A DNA stretch of 64,000 nt from Hahella sp018986435 (lineage in GTDB: Bacteria; Pseudomonadota; Gammaproteobacteria; Pseudomonadales; Oleiphilaceae). Both the position numbers and the translations under genes were made by a program. The stretch is from assembly GCF_050749805.1 (NCBI RefSeq), contig NZ_CP192738.1, forward strand, positions 1,302,001 to 1,366,000. The letters run 5' to 3'. Shown piece after piece: positions 52,163 to 61,804 of the stretch. Numbering within the stretch: the first letter of the stretch is position 1; each line of letters starts with the position of its first letter. The notes under the pieces were generated by a model. That model worked only from the letters and a program-made list of their open reading frames with translations, made no database searches and had not been told where the DNA came from.

Positions 52163-53209
52163 TCAGGCGAAGATGGGCGTTTTGGAGGGGGCTCCGGGGA
52201 TTTCTCTGACCAGGCGCGGAACCAGGTAACCGGGTAGTTTGGCTCTTAACGATTGCATTAAAGAAGAAAGACGTTCGTCGCCACAGTCAAAATGAGCGGC
52301 GCCCTGAACTTTGTCGAGCTGATGCAGGTAATAGGGCGTAACGCCGCATTCAAATAATCTCTCGCTAAGAGCGGCCAGGGTGGGGGCGTCGTCATTAACG
52401 CCCTTAAGCAGAACGGTTTGGTTCAGCAACATATGGACTGCCGGGCGCAGTCGCGCCAAAGCCTGTTCCACGGAGCCATCCAGCTCTGCGCTGTGGTTAG
52501 CGTGGATAACCATGATGGTTTTGAATGGACGGTCCGAAAACAGGTCCAGTAGTCCTTGATCAATGCGATCAGGCAGCATGATTGGCAGACGCGTATGGAG
52601 CCTTACCTTGCTGATCTGCGGCAGCTCTGCGATGAGAGTGAGTAACTCATCGAGAACTGAGTTATTCAGCATGAGCGGATCACCGCCGCTGAGAATGATC
52701 TCACTGACGCTGTCGTCGCCCGGCAAACTCGCCAGGGCTTCCTTCCATTGCGCGCGGCTTTGGCGATGTTCGCTATAGGGGAAATGGCGTCGGAAGCAGT
52801 AACGGCAGTGGATGGCGCAGGCGCTGGTGGTAATGAGCAGGGCGCGGCCGTGATACTTCTGCAAGATGCCTTTGGAGGCGGTGTAATCCGCTTCGCTCAG
52901 TGGGTCGGCGCTATAGCCGGCCATTTCCTGCTGCTCCAGATGCAGTGGCAGCACCTGAAGTAATAGAGGGTCGTTCGGGTCGCCTTTCTTCATGCGGCGC
53001 ACGTAATCGCGAGTCGCCCGCACCGGAAACTGCGCATGCCCGGGAAGCGCGTCCTGCAATAGCGCGTGCGGCAACTCCAAAAGCGACAGCAGTTCCTGCG
53101 GCGACTTGATCATGTCGACGATTTGCTGGCTCCAGGAGAGTGAGGGGGCGGATTGGGCGTCAAGTTTCGCGTCGCAGACTTCTACTGCAACCGGATTTCG
53201 GGCTATCAT
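52163..53209 (-). CDS. epmB: EF-P beta-lysylation aminomutase
   Basis: The 348-residue protein is a radical SAM lysine 2,3-aminomutase-like enzyme with CAIHCRYCFRRHFPY (CxxxCxxC) and the PLP-binding lysine expected near the C-terminal region. It converts alpha-lysine to beta-lysine for attachment to EF-P by EpmA. It is divergent from efp, and epmA follows efp, so all three act on one protein. It is full length for EpmB. Confidence 0.94.
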   Translation of the reverse strand: MIARNPVAVEVCDAKLDAQSAPSLSWSQQIVDMIKSPQELLSLLELPHALLQDALPGHAQFPVRATRDYVRRMKKGDPNDPLLLQVLPLHLEQQEMAGYSADPLSEADYTASKGILQKYHGRALLITTSACAIHCRYCFRRHFPYSEHRQSRAQWKEALASLPGDDSVSEIILSGGDPLMLNNSVLDELLTLIAELPQISKVRLHTRLPIMLPDRIDQGLLDLFSDRPFKTIMVIHANHSAELDGSVEQALARLRPAVHMLLNQTVLLKGVNDDAPTLAALSERLFECGVTPYYLHQLDKVQGAAHFDCGDERLSSLMQSLRAKLPGYLVPRLVREIPGAPSKTPIFA

Positions 53210-53293
53210 TTACAAATTTGCACCACAAGTCAGGTTCTGACCGAATTTTAACATGCGTCGCCGTCTGGCGATCATTCTGTTTCAAGAGGAAGT

Positions 53294-53866
53294 ATGGCCA
53301 ACTATTCTACCAACGAATTCAAATCAGGTCTCAAGATTATGCTGGACGGAGACCCTTGTTCCATTATTGAGAACGAGTTTGTCAAACCCGGAAAAGGACA
53401 GGCGTTCAACCGGGTCAAGTTCCGTAACCTGAAATCTGGCCGCGTCGGTGAGCGTACGTTCAAGTCCGGTGATTCTGTAGAAGGCGCGGACGTTGTGGAT
53501 CTGGATATGGAATACCTGTACACCGACGGCGAATTCTACCATTTCATGCTGACTGACGGCTCTTTCGAACAACATGCGGCGGACGTTTCCGCTGTTGGCG
53601 ACACCACTAAGTGGCTGAAAGAGCAGGACGTCTACACTGTGACTTTATACAACGGCGCGCCGCTGTCTGTATCTCCGCCCAACTTCGTAGAGCTGGAAAT
53701 CGTTGAAACTGATCCCGGCGTACGTGGCGACACCGCTCAGGGCGGCAGCAAGCCCGCCAAGTTGACCACAGGCGCGGTGGTGGCTGTACCTCTGTTCATT
53801 AACCAGGGCGAAATGATCAAAGTCGACACTCGCTCCGGCGAATATGTGAGCCGCGTTAAGAGCTGA
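53294..53866 (+). CDS. efp: Elongation factor P
   Basis: The 190-residue three-barrel protein carries the modified-loop motif KPGKGQAF with Lys34, the target of lysylation, then three OB/KOW-like domains. It relieves ribosome stalling at polyproline. A terminator hairpin at 53910-53942 follows. The Lys residue and the presence of epmA/epmB fit the lysylation type and not the Arg-rhamnose type of Pseudomonas. Confidence 0.97.
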   Translation: MANYSTNEFKSGLKIMLDGDPCSIIENEFVKPGKGQAFNRVKFRNLKSGRVGERTFKSGDSVEGADVVDLDMEYLYTDGEFYHFMLTDGSFEQHAADVSAVGDTTKWLKEQDVYTVTLYNGAPLSVSPPNFVELEIVETDPGVRGDTAQGGSKPAKLTTGAVVAVPLFINQGEMIKVDTRSGEYVSRVKS

Positions 53867-53909
53867 TAACGCCGCATAGGCCTTTGTAAGGCCGCGCGTT
53901 GACTCATGG

Positions 53910-53942
53910 AAAGGCGGATTCGTTGGAATCCGCCTTTTTTTA
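53910..53942 (+). terminator. Rho-independent terminator after efp
   Basis: Perfect 12-base arms AAAGGCGGATTC (53910-53921) and GAATCCGCCTTT (53926-53937) with a GTTG loop and a T run. It ends 31 bases before the epmA start, so epmA may be partly under its own promoter or read-through. Confidence 0.9.
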
Positions 53943-53973
53943 TTGTTTCAGACTGATTTTTTCTTATTCGACT

Positions 53974-54930
53974 ATGCAGCAGCCCGACTGGCGTCCAAGC
54001 GCCACAATCGACACCCTTCGCAAAAGAGCTGATTTTATTAAGCGCATACGCGCTTTTTTCGATGATCGGCAAGTCTTGGAAGTAGATACGCCTTTGTTGA
54101 GCAGCGTTACTGCGACCGACCTCAATCTGGACAGTTTTGACGTCATCAGTGTGGGCCCTGAGCCTCGCTATCTGCTCACCTCACCGGAGCATGCGATGAA
54201 GCGTCTGCTCGCCGCGGGTTCAGGGCCCATCTACCAGATTACCCGGGCGTTTCGGCGCGGCGAGTTCGGGACTCGTCATAATCCGGAATTCGTCATGTTG
54301 GAGTGGTACCGTCCCGGGTTTTCGCTCCAGGATCTGCAGCGTGAGGTGGAGGAGCTTCTGGCCAGTCTGGGCTACGAGGAAAAAGCGGAATGCATGAGTT
54401 ATCGGCAGGCGTTCCAGCGCTTTGTCGATCTGGACCCGTATCGGGTGGAGACCTTTGTGTTGCAGGAGGCAGCGGCGCAAGCCAGCGGCATGGCGGCGTC
54501 AGAACTGAGCCGGGATGAGGCGTTGGATGTGCTGATGACTCACCGCGTTGAGCCGGCGTTGAAACCCTTGGGTGCGGTGTTTATCCGTGACTATCCGCCG
54601 AGTCAGGCGGCCCTGGCTAGAGTCGGTGAAGACGCTGAAGGCGACGCGGTGGCTTTCCGCTTTGAGCTGTACATCAATGGAGTCGAAATCTCCAACGCCT
54701 ATGACGAGTTGATAGACCCGGTTGAGCAAAGACGGCGCTTTGAAGAAGACAATCTCGCCAGGTCAGCGGCGAAGAAACCGGTTATTCCGGTGGACGAGCG
54801 TTTACTGGCGGCGCTGCCTGATATGCCGGAGTCCTCTGGCATTGCGTTGGGCGTGGATCGGCTGTTTATGGTGCTCGAAGGGAAAAGCCGGTTAGAGGAT
54901 GTGTTGGGGTTTCCGGCGGACAGAATCTAG
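53974..54930 (+). CDS. epmA: EF-P lysyltransferase (EpmA/PoxA)
   Basis: The 318-residue protein is a truncated class II lysyl-tRNA synthetase with motif 2 FRRGEFGTRHNPEFVMLEWYRPG and motif 3 GIALGVDRLFMVL, lacking an anticodon-binding domain. It ligates beta-lysine to Lys34 of EF-P. The ATG at 53974 (MQQPDW) was chosen since it lies beyond the terminator; a longer frame from 53899 would read through it. Confidence 0.94.
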   Translation: MQQPDWRPSATIDTLRKRADFIKRIRAFFDDRQVLEVDTPLLSSVTATDLNLDSFDVISVGPEPRYLLTSPEHAMKRLLAAGSGPIYQITRAFRRGEFGTRHNPEFVMLEWYRPGFSLQDLQREVEELLASLGYEEKAECMSYRQAFQRFVDLDPYRVETFVLQEAAAQASGMAASELSRDEALDVLMTHRVEPALKPLGAVFIRDYPPSQAALARVGEDAEGDAVAFRFELYINGVEISNAYDELIDPVEQRRRFEEDNLARSAAKKPVIPVDERLLAALPDMPESSGIALGVDRLFMVLEGKSRLEDVLGFPADRI

Positions 54931-54942
54931 CTGAAGCGTCGC

Positions 54943-54969
54943 GGCGACAGACCGGAGCGGCCTGTCGCC
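54943..54969. terminator. Hairpin between convergent epmA and psd
   Basis: Arms GGCGACAG (54943-54950) and CTGTCGCC (54962-54969) with an inner CCG/CGG pairing form a hairpin between two converging genes; no clear T run. Confidence 0.5.
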
Positions 54970-54979
54970 CGTCGTCATA

Positions 54980-55870
54980 TTAATCCGTTATTTGCTTGTC
55001 AACGGCCGTAACGGTCTGCAAAATCTCACCCAGGTCTTCGCCCAGGCGCACTGGCGTCTCTGCTTTGAAGCCTTCGCGCCAGCGCATGGAGCCTTTAGGG
55101 AAGGTCATCACAACAGTTGAGCCCAGGCAGAAGCGTCCCATTTCTTCGCCGCGCTTGATGGTGACTTCGCCTGGCTTGTAGGTATAGCTGCGCACTGTTT
55201 TGCCCATTGGCGCCACGCGGCCGGCCCACACCGTTTCCACGCTGGCGACGATCATGGCGCCGACCAGCGTCATGGACATCGGTCCCAGTGGCGTGTCAAA
55301 AATGCACACGACGCGTTCATTACGCGCGAACAGCGCAGGCACGTTCTCGGTGGTCAGCGGGTTGACCGAGTAAAGTTTGCCTGGAACATAGATCATCTCC
55401 CGCAGTTCGCCGTCAATCGGCATATGGATGCGGTGATAGTCTTTGGGGGACAGATAAATGGTCGCGAATTCACCGCCAATAAACGGTTGCGCCCTTTGCA
55501 GGTCGCCTCCCAGCAATTCGACGAGACTGAAGCTATGGCCTTTGGCCTGGAAGATCTTGCCGTAGTCGATGGAGCCTGCCTGCGATACAGCGCCATCCAC
55601 CGGCATCACCAGTCGTGAGGCGTCAGGATGGATAGGGCGCGCGCCATCCTTTAACGCCCGGGTAAAAAAGTCGTTGAAGCAGGCATAATCTTCCGCAGAT
55701 GGAAGTAACGCTTCCTGCATGTTCACGTTATAACGCTTGATGAACCACTTGATGAAGGTGTTCTTTATAAACGGCGTCCTGGAATCCGCCAGCTTGCCAA
55801 TGGCGCGCGATAGCGCGTGCTGTGGAGTCAGATGCTGGCTCAGAATAAAAAGACGGTCAGATAAGGACAT
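54980..55870 (-). CDS. psd: Phosphatidylserine decarboxylase
   Basis: The 296-residue protein has the Psd core and the self-cleavage motif LGST (GRFCLGSTVV), where the serine becomes the pyruvoyl cofactor. Segments GGEFATIYLSPKDYHRIHMP and MPVDGAVSQAG are classical. It makes phosphatidylethanolamine at the inner membrane. The ATG at 55870 is preferred to a GTG 24 bases earlier. It is 39 bases after the sulfurtransferase gene on the same strand. Confidence 0.95.
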   Translation of the reverse strand: MSLSDRLFILSQHLTPQHALSRAIGKLADSRTPFIKNTFIKWFIKRYNVNMQEALLPSAEDYACFNDFFTRALKDGARPIHPDASRLVMPVDGAVSQAGSIDYGKIFQAKGHSFSLVELLGGDLQRAQPFIGGEFATIYLSPKDYHRIHMPIDGELREMIYVPGKLYSVNPLTTENVPALFARNERVVCIFDTPLGPMSMTLVGAMIVASVETVWAGRVAPMGKTVRSYTYKPGEVTIKRGEEMGRFCLGSTVVMTFPKGSMRWREGFKAETPVRLGEDLGEILQTVTAVDKQITD

Positions 55871-55909
55871 GTTGTGTTCCGTGCGTAAAACCACCGCAAA
55901 CGCGGTCTG

Positions 55910-56734
55910 TCAGGGCTGGTCGATCGGCGTATCGGGGTGGTTGCCCCACTCGCCCCAAGACCCAGCGTAGGCGCGCATATTAAAGCCCAACGCCTTCCCG
56001 AGCAAATAAGTCAGTCCAGAGCGGTGATGGGATTGGCAGTGTGTGACGATGCGTTTGTCGGCGTTAAGGCCGAGCGCTTCCAGTTCTTCTTTAATTACCG
56101 TCAGGTCGCGCAGACGCAAGCCTGCGGACGGGTCCATCGCCCGGGTCCACTCGTAATTAACGGCGCCGGGAATATGGCCATTGCGCATGGCGGTTTGACG
56201 TACTCCCTGGTATTCCTGAGGCGATCGGGCGTCCCATATCGCCAGTGCGGAGTCGCCCAGCTCAGCCTGTAACTGGTCCAGAGTTGCTGTGGGTTCTGAG
56301 CGCAACTGAATTTCGTAATCGCTGGGGGTGACGCTGGGCTCCTCACGAGTGAGCGGGCGACCTTCGTCATGCCAGGCGACCAGACCGCCGTTCAAATAGC
56401 TGTAACGCTGAAATCCGATGCTATCGAGCAGCCAGATCATCCGGCCGGCCCAGCCGCCGCCTTCATCATCATACACCACTACGTGGCTGTCATGACGTAA
56501 CCCGATGTGTTGAACAATGGCTTGCAGCTGGGACTCGTCCGGTAATAGGCCTGGCGCGGGCGGGCGGCCATATTGCGTCGCCCCCGGTGGAATATGAATC
56601 GCACCCGGCAGATGCGCGGCCTGATAGTTCTCAGTGCGGCAAAGGTCGACGAGAATCAGGCCAGGCGAGCCAAGCAGCGGCTCCAGCTGTTCGGGTTCAA
56701 GAATTAGCGGCAGGGAGTCCAGGGTATTCGCCAT
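55910..56734 (-). CDS. RhdA-type thiosulfate/3-mercaptopyruvate sulfurtransferase
   Basis: The 274-residue protein has two rhodanese domains; the second carries the active loop HCQSHHRSG with the catalytic Cys. The loop CQSHHR is close to CQTHHR of Azotobacter RhdA. It moves sulfane sulfur between donors and acceptors. It is followed by psd, as in Pseudomonas (rhdA-psd). Confidence 0.9.
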   Translation of the reverse strand: MANTLDSLPLILEPEQLEPLLGSPGLILVDLCRTENYQAAHLPGAIHIPPGATQYGRPPAPGLLPDESQLQAIVQHIGLRHDSHVVVYDDEGGGWAGRMIWLLDSIGFQRYSYLNGGLVAWHDEGRPLTREEPSVTPSDYEIQLRSEPTATLDQLQAELGDSALAIWDARSPQEYQGVRQTAMRNGHIPGAVNYEWTRAMDPSAGLRLRDLTVIKEELEALGLNADKRIVTHCQSHHRSGLTYLLGKALGFNMRAYAGSWGEWGNHPDTPIDQP

Positions 56735-56858
56735 CGGGATGCTCTCTCTTGGTCGGGCGTTTGGATATTAAGAAGCGCCGCTGCGGAGCAGGTCGCGCGG
56801 TCATTGAAAGCCTCGGATGTTAGCAAAAGCGGCTATGAGCGCATAGCGCTTTCAGAGG

Positions 56859-58586
56859 CTAGCTCTCCTGATTCTTATTCTGTTGATTGCGTACGGCGAA
56901 ATGGTGCAGAACATGAGAGGCCGAGCTACAGACGTGCTTAAAGCTTTCGTACTCATACTCGCTGAGCGGCAGGCTATCCAGGCCTGCGTCTGCATAAAAC
57001 AGCGCGACGGGACGGGTTTTCACGAACAAGGACATGAGGAAGAAGTCGTCCATCTTGTTGAGCGTCTTGAAGCTGTCGGGAATCATGGCTTTTACTTTGG
57101 GAGAGCTGCCGGGTTTGACCCAAAGGCTGGATGGCTTCTCCATCAGCTTGCTGAACAGGTTGGCTTCCGTCAGGTCCAGGTCGATGCGGGGCAGGTCGGG
57201 ACGGTCTTCCGCGCCCACGGCGTAATACCCCTTGAGACGCGTGCGTTTGGTGTTGATCAGGGCGATGACGCAGGTATGCAGGCCCACTCCGTATTTCACG
57301 CAACGGGCGGCGTTGTTCATGAGAAAGGCGATGTCCTTAAACTGATGCGGCGACTGCAGCATCATGTTCGTCAGCTCAGCGTAAAGATCCCGGTTGCCGT
57401 GGCGTAGCTTTCTGACGTCGGCCTGGGCGGTCTGGCGAGGAGGCGGAACGGTTTTTTCTCTGGGTTTAGCTTGCTCGCGGACAAAGGGTTCTTCTGTCTC
57501 ATCCTCTTCGACAAGCGGCGGAGGCGGCGCGGCGATTACCGGCTCTTTTCGTAGGGCAGGCTTGGGTTCCTGAGCGGGCGAGGGGATGACAACCGGGGCT
57601 TCCTCCTCCTGACGAACAAGAATCTTGGGATCCCACAGGAGCGACTCCGCCAGGCGGTTGCCAGAGGCTAAGGGGTGCAGGCGCGCCGATTCGACGGCGA
57701 TCAGGTGCGTTTGCCGAATGACCTCGCTGAGAGAGCTGTTCAGATATACCGCCAACACTTTGCTGAGGCGGTTGAATATGCTGCTGCGCCAGTCGAGTTG
57801 GGCATGGAAGGCAATGAGATTACTCAAGCCGACAATGAATTCCGGCCTGTTCACAAACAGGCGCAGGTCGCGGTCTTCTGACAAATCGCCGGAACCGGTG
57901 CTTTTGTAGCGTCGGGAGATGCGCACGAGCTGTTTCATCAACGGCAGGTCATGCAGATAGTGTTCGTCGACGGCCGTTTGCGGCAAGGCGAACGCCTCCT
58001 GGATTTTGCTCCAGACCTCAATGAAAGGGGCTCCAAATACTTTTTCTTCAACAGAGCGGCGATGTGTCGAAGAGTGCTCGAGCCTCTGTGTCCAGGCCTG
58101 CATTTTCTTGGGCGTGAAGCGCCATAAATACCAGGTTGGCGCGCCCCAGAACAGGCCGCCCCAGAAATATTCCTCTTCTTTACCTTTATGTTTGTGGGCG
58201 GCGATGTAAGAGGCGAGATGGCCGGCGAAAAAGCTGGTGGCGATGGCCTGATGATAGCGTCGCACTGGCTCTTCTTTATCTGATTCCGGCGGAGGGGTTT
58301 CCTGTAGCAGTTTTTCCAGAAACTCCACTCCCAGCAGGCTGATGGCGTGGGCCAGCGTCTTTACCAGGCTTTCGTCGCTGCGAATCGCCACATTGGCTTT
58401 TCCGAGCACGGTAAGCGCCAGCACGGGGTCATTTTTGATGAAGTCGCTCATCCCCTGATAGGACAAGGACGATTTGCTGAGCAGTCCCAACAGAATTTTA
58501 TTGGTGGCGGTAACGGGAGGCAGCGGTTTTTTAACCAACTGATCCACCCACGCCATGGATTGTTGGGGCGGTGCGGTATCCTGCAT
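56859..58586 (-). CDS. HDOD-domain signalling protein
   Basis: The 575-residue protein has an HDOD region (about 15-260, VKKPLPPVTATNKILLGLL to WGGLFWGAPTWYLWRF), a Pro/Glu-rich linker (about 330-395) and a C-terminal region (about 400-570) resembling a GAF-type sensor fold. HDOD proteins act in signalling without the metal catalysis of HD-GYP. It is divergent from motA; a place in motility control is suggested by the neighbours only. Confidence 0.8.
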   Translation of the reverse strand: MQDTAPPQQSMAWVDQLVKKPLPPVTATNKILLGLLSKSSLSYQGMSDFIKNDPVLALTVLGKANVAIRSDESLVKTLAHAISLLGVEFLEKLLQETPPPESDKEEPVRRYHQAIATSFFAGHLASYIAAHKHKGKEEEYFWGGLFWGAPTWYLWRFTPKKMQAWTQRLEHSSTHRRSVEEKVFGAPFIEVWSKIQEAFALPQTAVDEHYLHDLPLMKQLVRISRRYKSTGSGDLSEDRDLRLFVNRPEFIVGLSNLIAFHAQLDWRSSIFNRLSKVLAVYLNSSLSEVIRQTHLIAVESARLHPLASGNRLAESLLWDPKILVRQEEEAPVVIPSPAQEPKPALRKEPVIAAPPPPLVEEDETEEPFVREQAKPREKTVPPPRQTAQADVRKLRHGNRDLYAELTNMMLQSPHQFKDIAFLMNNAARCVKYGVGLHTCVIALINTKRTRLKGYYAVGAEDRPDLPRIDLDLTEANLFSKLMEKPSSLWVKPGSSPKVKAMIPDSFKTLNKMDDFFLMSLFVKTRPVALFYADAGLDSLPLSEYEYESFKHVCSSASHVLHHFAVRNQQNKNQES

Positions 58587-58681
58587 AAGTATTTGTGAAA
58601 TCGCCGGTTTTGATCTTAACTAACAATATAAAAGTAGTTAATAGTGGCTGCCTTGTCACTTAAGCAGAGAATGTTCCTGGT

Positions 58682-59533
58682 ATGCTTTTAATTCTTGGAG
58701 TGATCGTCGTTCTGGCCAGCGTGTTGGGCGGATATGTGTTGTCGCACGGGGAGCTGGCCGCCCTGTGGCAGCCTTTCGAACTAATCATCATCTGCGGTGC
58801 GGCGCTGGGCGCCTTCCTGATCTCCAATCCGTTCAAAGTCATCAAGCAGATATTCCAAGCCGTTCCGAAAATGATCATGGGGTCGCCTTTTAACCGGGTG
58901 GTCTACATGGATCTGCTCAGCTTGCTCTACGATTTGTTCGATAAAGCGCGGCGCTCGGGCGTCATGGCGATAGAAGCGGATGTGGACGACCCCCTTAACA
59001 GCGAGATCTTCAATCGTTATCCCGCCATTGTGCGGATGGATAAATTGCGAGACTTCATTACCGATTATCTACGCATTGTCAGTACCGGCAACATGGCTCC
59101 TCATGAGCTGGAAGGTTTGATGGATCTGGAGCTGGAAACCCGAATGCAGGAGCTGGAAAAGCCCGCCGATGCGGTGAATCGCGTGGCGGACGCTCTGCCG
59201 GGGTTTGGGATCGTCGCTGCGGTACTGGGGATTGTTATCACGATGAAATCACTCGGAGGGCCGCCTGACCAGCTGGGCGTGCATGTCGCCGCCGCTTTGG
59301 TGGGGACGTTTCTGGGGATACTGGCGGCCTATGGCTTTGTTGGTCCAACCTCTCACGCCATGCACCATTTGGCGGCGCAAGAAATCAAAGCCTATGAGTG
59401 CGTCAAGGTCAGCATACTGGCAACCATGACCGGCCTGGCGCCGCAATTGGCCATCGAATTTGGGCGCAAGGCCCTGAACTCGGACGTACGTCCCAGTTTT
59501 CAGGAGCTTAATGATTACGTCCGCTCCAAATAG
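58682..59533 (+). CDS. motA: Flagellar stator protein MotA
   Basis: The 283-residue protein has four membrane helices and the large cytoplasmic loop with the conserved charged residues, plus the motif PGFGIVAAVLGIVITM. It forms the proton channel with MotB. The gene precedes motB by 53 bases. Confidence 0.96.
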   Translation: MLLILGVIVVLASVLGGYVLSHGELAALWQPFELIIICGAALGAFLISNPFKVIKQIFQAVPKMIMGSPFNRVVYMDLLSLLYDLFDKARRSGVMAIEADVDDPLNSEIFNRYPAIVRMDKLRDFITDYLRIVSTGNMAPHELEGLMDLELETRMQELEKPADAVNRVADALPGFGIVAAVLGIVITMKSLGGPPDQLGVHVAAALVGTFLGILAAYGFVGPTSHAMHHLAAQEIKAYECVKVSILATMTGLAPQLAIEFGRKALNSDVRPSFQELNDYVRSK

Positions 59534-59586
59534 GTGGCGGCGATCATGTCTGAAACGCGCTGGCTTGAATACAACGGAGGCGGGAT

Positions 59587-60573
59587 ATGATGGAGGAACG
59601 CCCGCCGATTATCGTTCGCCGCGTCCGCAAGGGGCATCACGCTCATGGCGGCGCCTGGAAGGTGGCGTTCGCGGACTTCGCCACCGCCATGATGGCTTTC
59701 TTTCTGGTGTTATGGCTGAGTGAGGCCGCTACTGAAGATCAGAAAGAGGCGATCTCTGGCTATTTCACCGATCCGATTGGTTTTGAGCAGGGTGGCAGCC
59801 CGTACGTCATAGACCTGGAAGGTAGCGTTACGGTGACGGTGACCCAGGACACTGCCGGTAAGCCGCAGGATCAGCCGGAAGTGCGCATGCGCGAGGACAC
59901 CATTCAGGACCTCGCAGCGCAACTTGAGCAGCAGAAGCTGACCCGGCTGATGCAGGAAATCATGACGCAGATCGAGAAAAACCCCAAGCTGAATGCATTT
60001 AAGGATCAGCTGTTGCTGGATATCACGGATGAAGGCTTGCGCATTCAGATTGTCGATAAACGGCAGCGCCCTATGTTTGACAGCGGCCGCTCGGAACTCA
60101 GACCTTATTTCGAAGAAATCTTATTTGAACTGGCGAAAAGCATCGCCAAAGTCAGGAATAAAATCAGCGTTTCCGGCCACACCGACGCCCAACCCTTTCT
60201 GGGCCGGGACAACTACAGCAACTGGGAGCTTTCGGCGGACCGCGCCAACGCCGCGCGTCGCGCGCTGGTGGAAGGAGGGCTGCCGGAGGGGCGTATGGCG
60301 CGAGTAGTTGGACTGGCGTCTTCCGTGCTATACGACGAGAAAGACCCCTACAACCCAGTTAACCGTCGCATTTCTATCCTGGTGTTGAACAAAAAGACGC
60401 AAGAGGATATCGAGGGCGCGGAACAAGCGGACAGCGCCATCTCCACTTCGGATTTACTGGAAGAGCTGGATCGCACTCTGGACCGTCAGGGCCGCAAACC
60501 TGAATTCGATCCAGATAAAGATCTGCCTGTAGACGATAAGCCTGCGCCGAACACAGATGGGCTGACCTGGTAA
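59587..60573 (+). CDS. motB: Flagellar stator protein MotB
   Basis: The 328-residue protein has one membrane helix with the proton-binding Asp30 in FADFATAMMAFFLVLW and a C-terminal OmpA-like peptidoglycan-binding domain (SVSGHTDAQPF, NWELSADRANAARRAL). It anchors the stator to the cell wall. A C-terminal acidic tail follows. Its stop lies 7 bases from the rsgA stop. Confidence 0.96.
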   Translation: MMEERPPIIVRRVRKGHHAHGGAWKVAFADFATAMMAFFLVLWLSEAATEDQKEAISGYFTDPIGFEQGGSPYVIDLEGSVTVTVTQDTAGKPQDQPEVRMREDTIQDLAAQLEQQKLTRLMQEIMTQIEKNPKLNAFKDQLLLDITDEGLRIQIVDKRQRPMFDSGRSELRPYFEEILFELAKSIAKVRNKISVSGHTDAQPFLGRDNYSNWELSADRANAARRALVEGGLPEGRMARVVGLASSVLYDEKDPYNPVNRRISILVLNKKTQEDIEGAEQADSAISTSDLLEELDRTLDRQGRKPEFDPDKDLPVDDKPAPNTDGLTW

Positions 60574-60579
60574 TCAGCC

Positions 60580-61626
60580 CTAAAGGTTCTCCTCGTGGAT
60601 GTCCTGTTCCTGCAGCGATTCCCTGATGCGCAGAAAGCTCTCCATGCGGCTGGAAAGAATTTCACCGCTTTCCTGCGCTGACTGCAGGGCGCAACCGGGT
60701 TCCTGAAGATGCCGGCAGTTACGGAAACGGCAATGGCCGAGATGAGGGCGAAACTCGACGAAGCCGTCCTCCAGGGTGCGCTCATCAATATGCCACAAGC
60801 CGAACTCCCGGATGCCGGGGGAGTCGATCAAGTCGCCGCCGGAGGGGAGGTGAAACAGTTTGGCTGTCGTGGTGGTGTGCGTGCCTTTGCGAACATTTTC
60901 CGACAGATCGCCCACTTTGACGTCCTCGTCCGGTAGCAGCATTTTGATCAATGAGGACTTTCCAACCCCTGATTGACCCACAAAGATGCTGGTCTTATGC
61001 GCCAGGTGCCGCTTGAGGTCATCCAGGCCGGATTGAGTGTTGGTGGATGCGTCGATCCATTCGTAGCCCAATTGCTGGTACTGATCTTTGAACTGTTGCA
61101 GCGTGTCGCGGTTGGCGTCGTTGATCAGGTCTTGCTTGTTGAGGATGATCAGCGGGGGAATGCCAACGGCTTCCGACGCCACCAGGTAGCGATCAACCAG
61201 ATTGTGGTGAGGCTCAGGCTCCGCGGCTATGACAATCAGAATCTGATCGATATTGGCGGCGATAGGCTTCAGCTGACCGAACTTGTCTGGGCGCTTTAAA
61301 GCCGACTCACGGGGTTGGCGGGCGACAATGACGCCGGAATTGTCCGGGCCGGCGCGCCAGATTACTTGGTCGCCTGTGACCAGGGAGTCAATATTGGCGC
61401 GGACGTAACAGCGAAATATCTGACCTGCGTGCGGCGGCTCCAGCGCTTCGACCGCAAGTTGCTGGCCGTAATGGGCGATGATAAGCCCCTCTTGCTCCGC
61501 CGACAGTTCTCCTCCGCTCAGTTGGCTTTCCAGCTGCGTTTCCTTGCGGGTGGCGCGTTTGGTGCGCTCGTCCTGGATTTTCTGGATGCGCCATTTTTGC
61601 TGTTTGCTGAGTTTTCGCTTCGCCAT
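60580..61626 (-). CDS. rsgA: Ribosome small-subunit GTPase RsgA
   Basis: The 348-residue protein is a circularly permuted GTPase: OB fold first, then NKQD (G4), GQSGVGKSS (G1) and DSPGIREFG (G3), and a zinc-binding C-terminus (HCRFRNCRHLQEPGCAL). It checks maturation of the 30S subunit. It is convergent with motB and divergent from orn. Confidence 0.95.
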   Translation of the reverse strand: MAKRKLSKQQKWRIQKIQDERTKRATRKETQLESQLSGGELSAEQEGLIIAHYGQQLAVEALEPPHAGQIFRCYVRANIDSLVTGDQVIWRAGPDNSGVIVARQPRESALKRPDKFGQLKPIAANIDQILIVIAAEPEPHHNLVDRYLVASEAVGIPPLIILNKQDLINDANRDTLQQFKDQYQQLGYEWIDASTNTQSGLDDLKRHLAHKTSIFVGQSGVGKSSLIKMLLPDEDVKVGDLSENVRKGTHTTTTAKLFHLPSGGDLIDSPGIREFGLWHIDERTLEDGFVEFRPHLGHCRFRNCRHLQEPGCALQSAQESGEILSSRMESFLRIRESLQEQDIHEENL

Positions 61627-61804
61627 AATCGGGGGGCTTAACTATCCTATGAACTACACTAGTTTAATATACAGCCTGATGGCCTTGAGTATGCATGCGG
61701 CTGGCGACGTAAGGCTTACAAACGGTTATGGATGCCGCTACACTGCCTGATTTTTCTGATGTCGCCGTTTGACGCCGGTGCTACTGTAAAACGATGGAGA
61801 AGTT

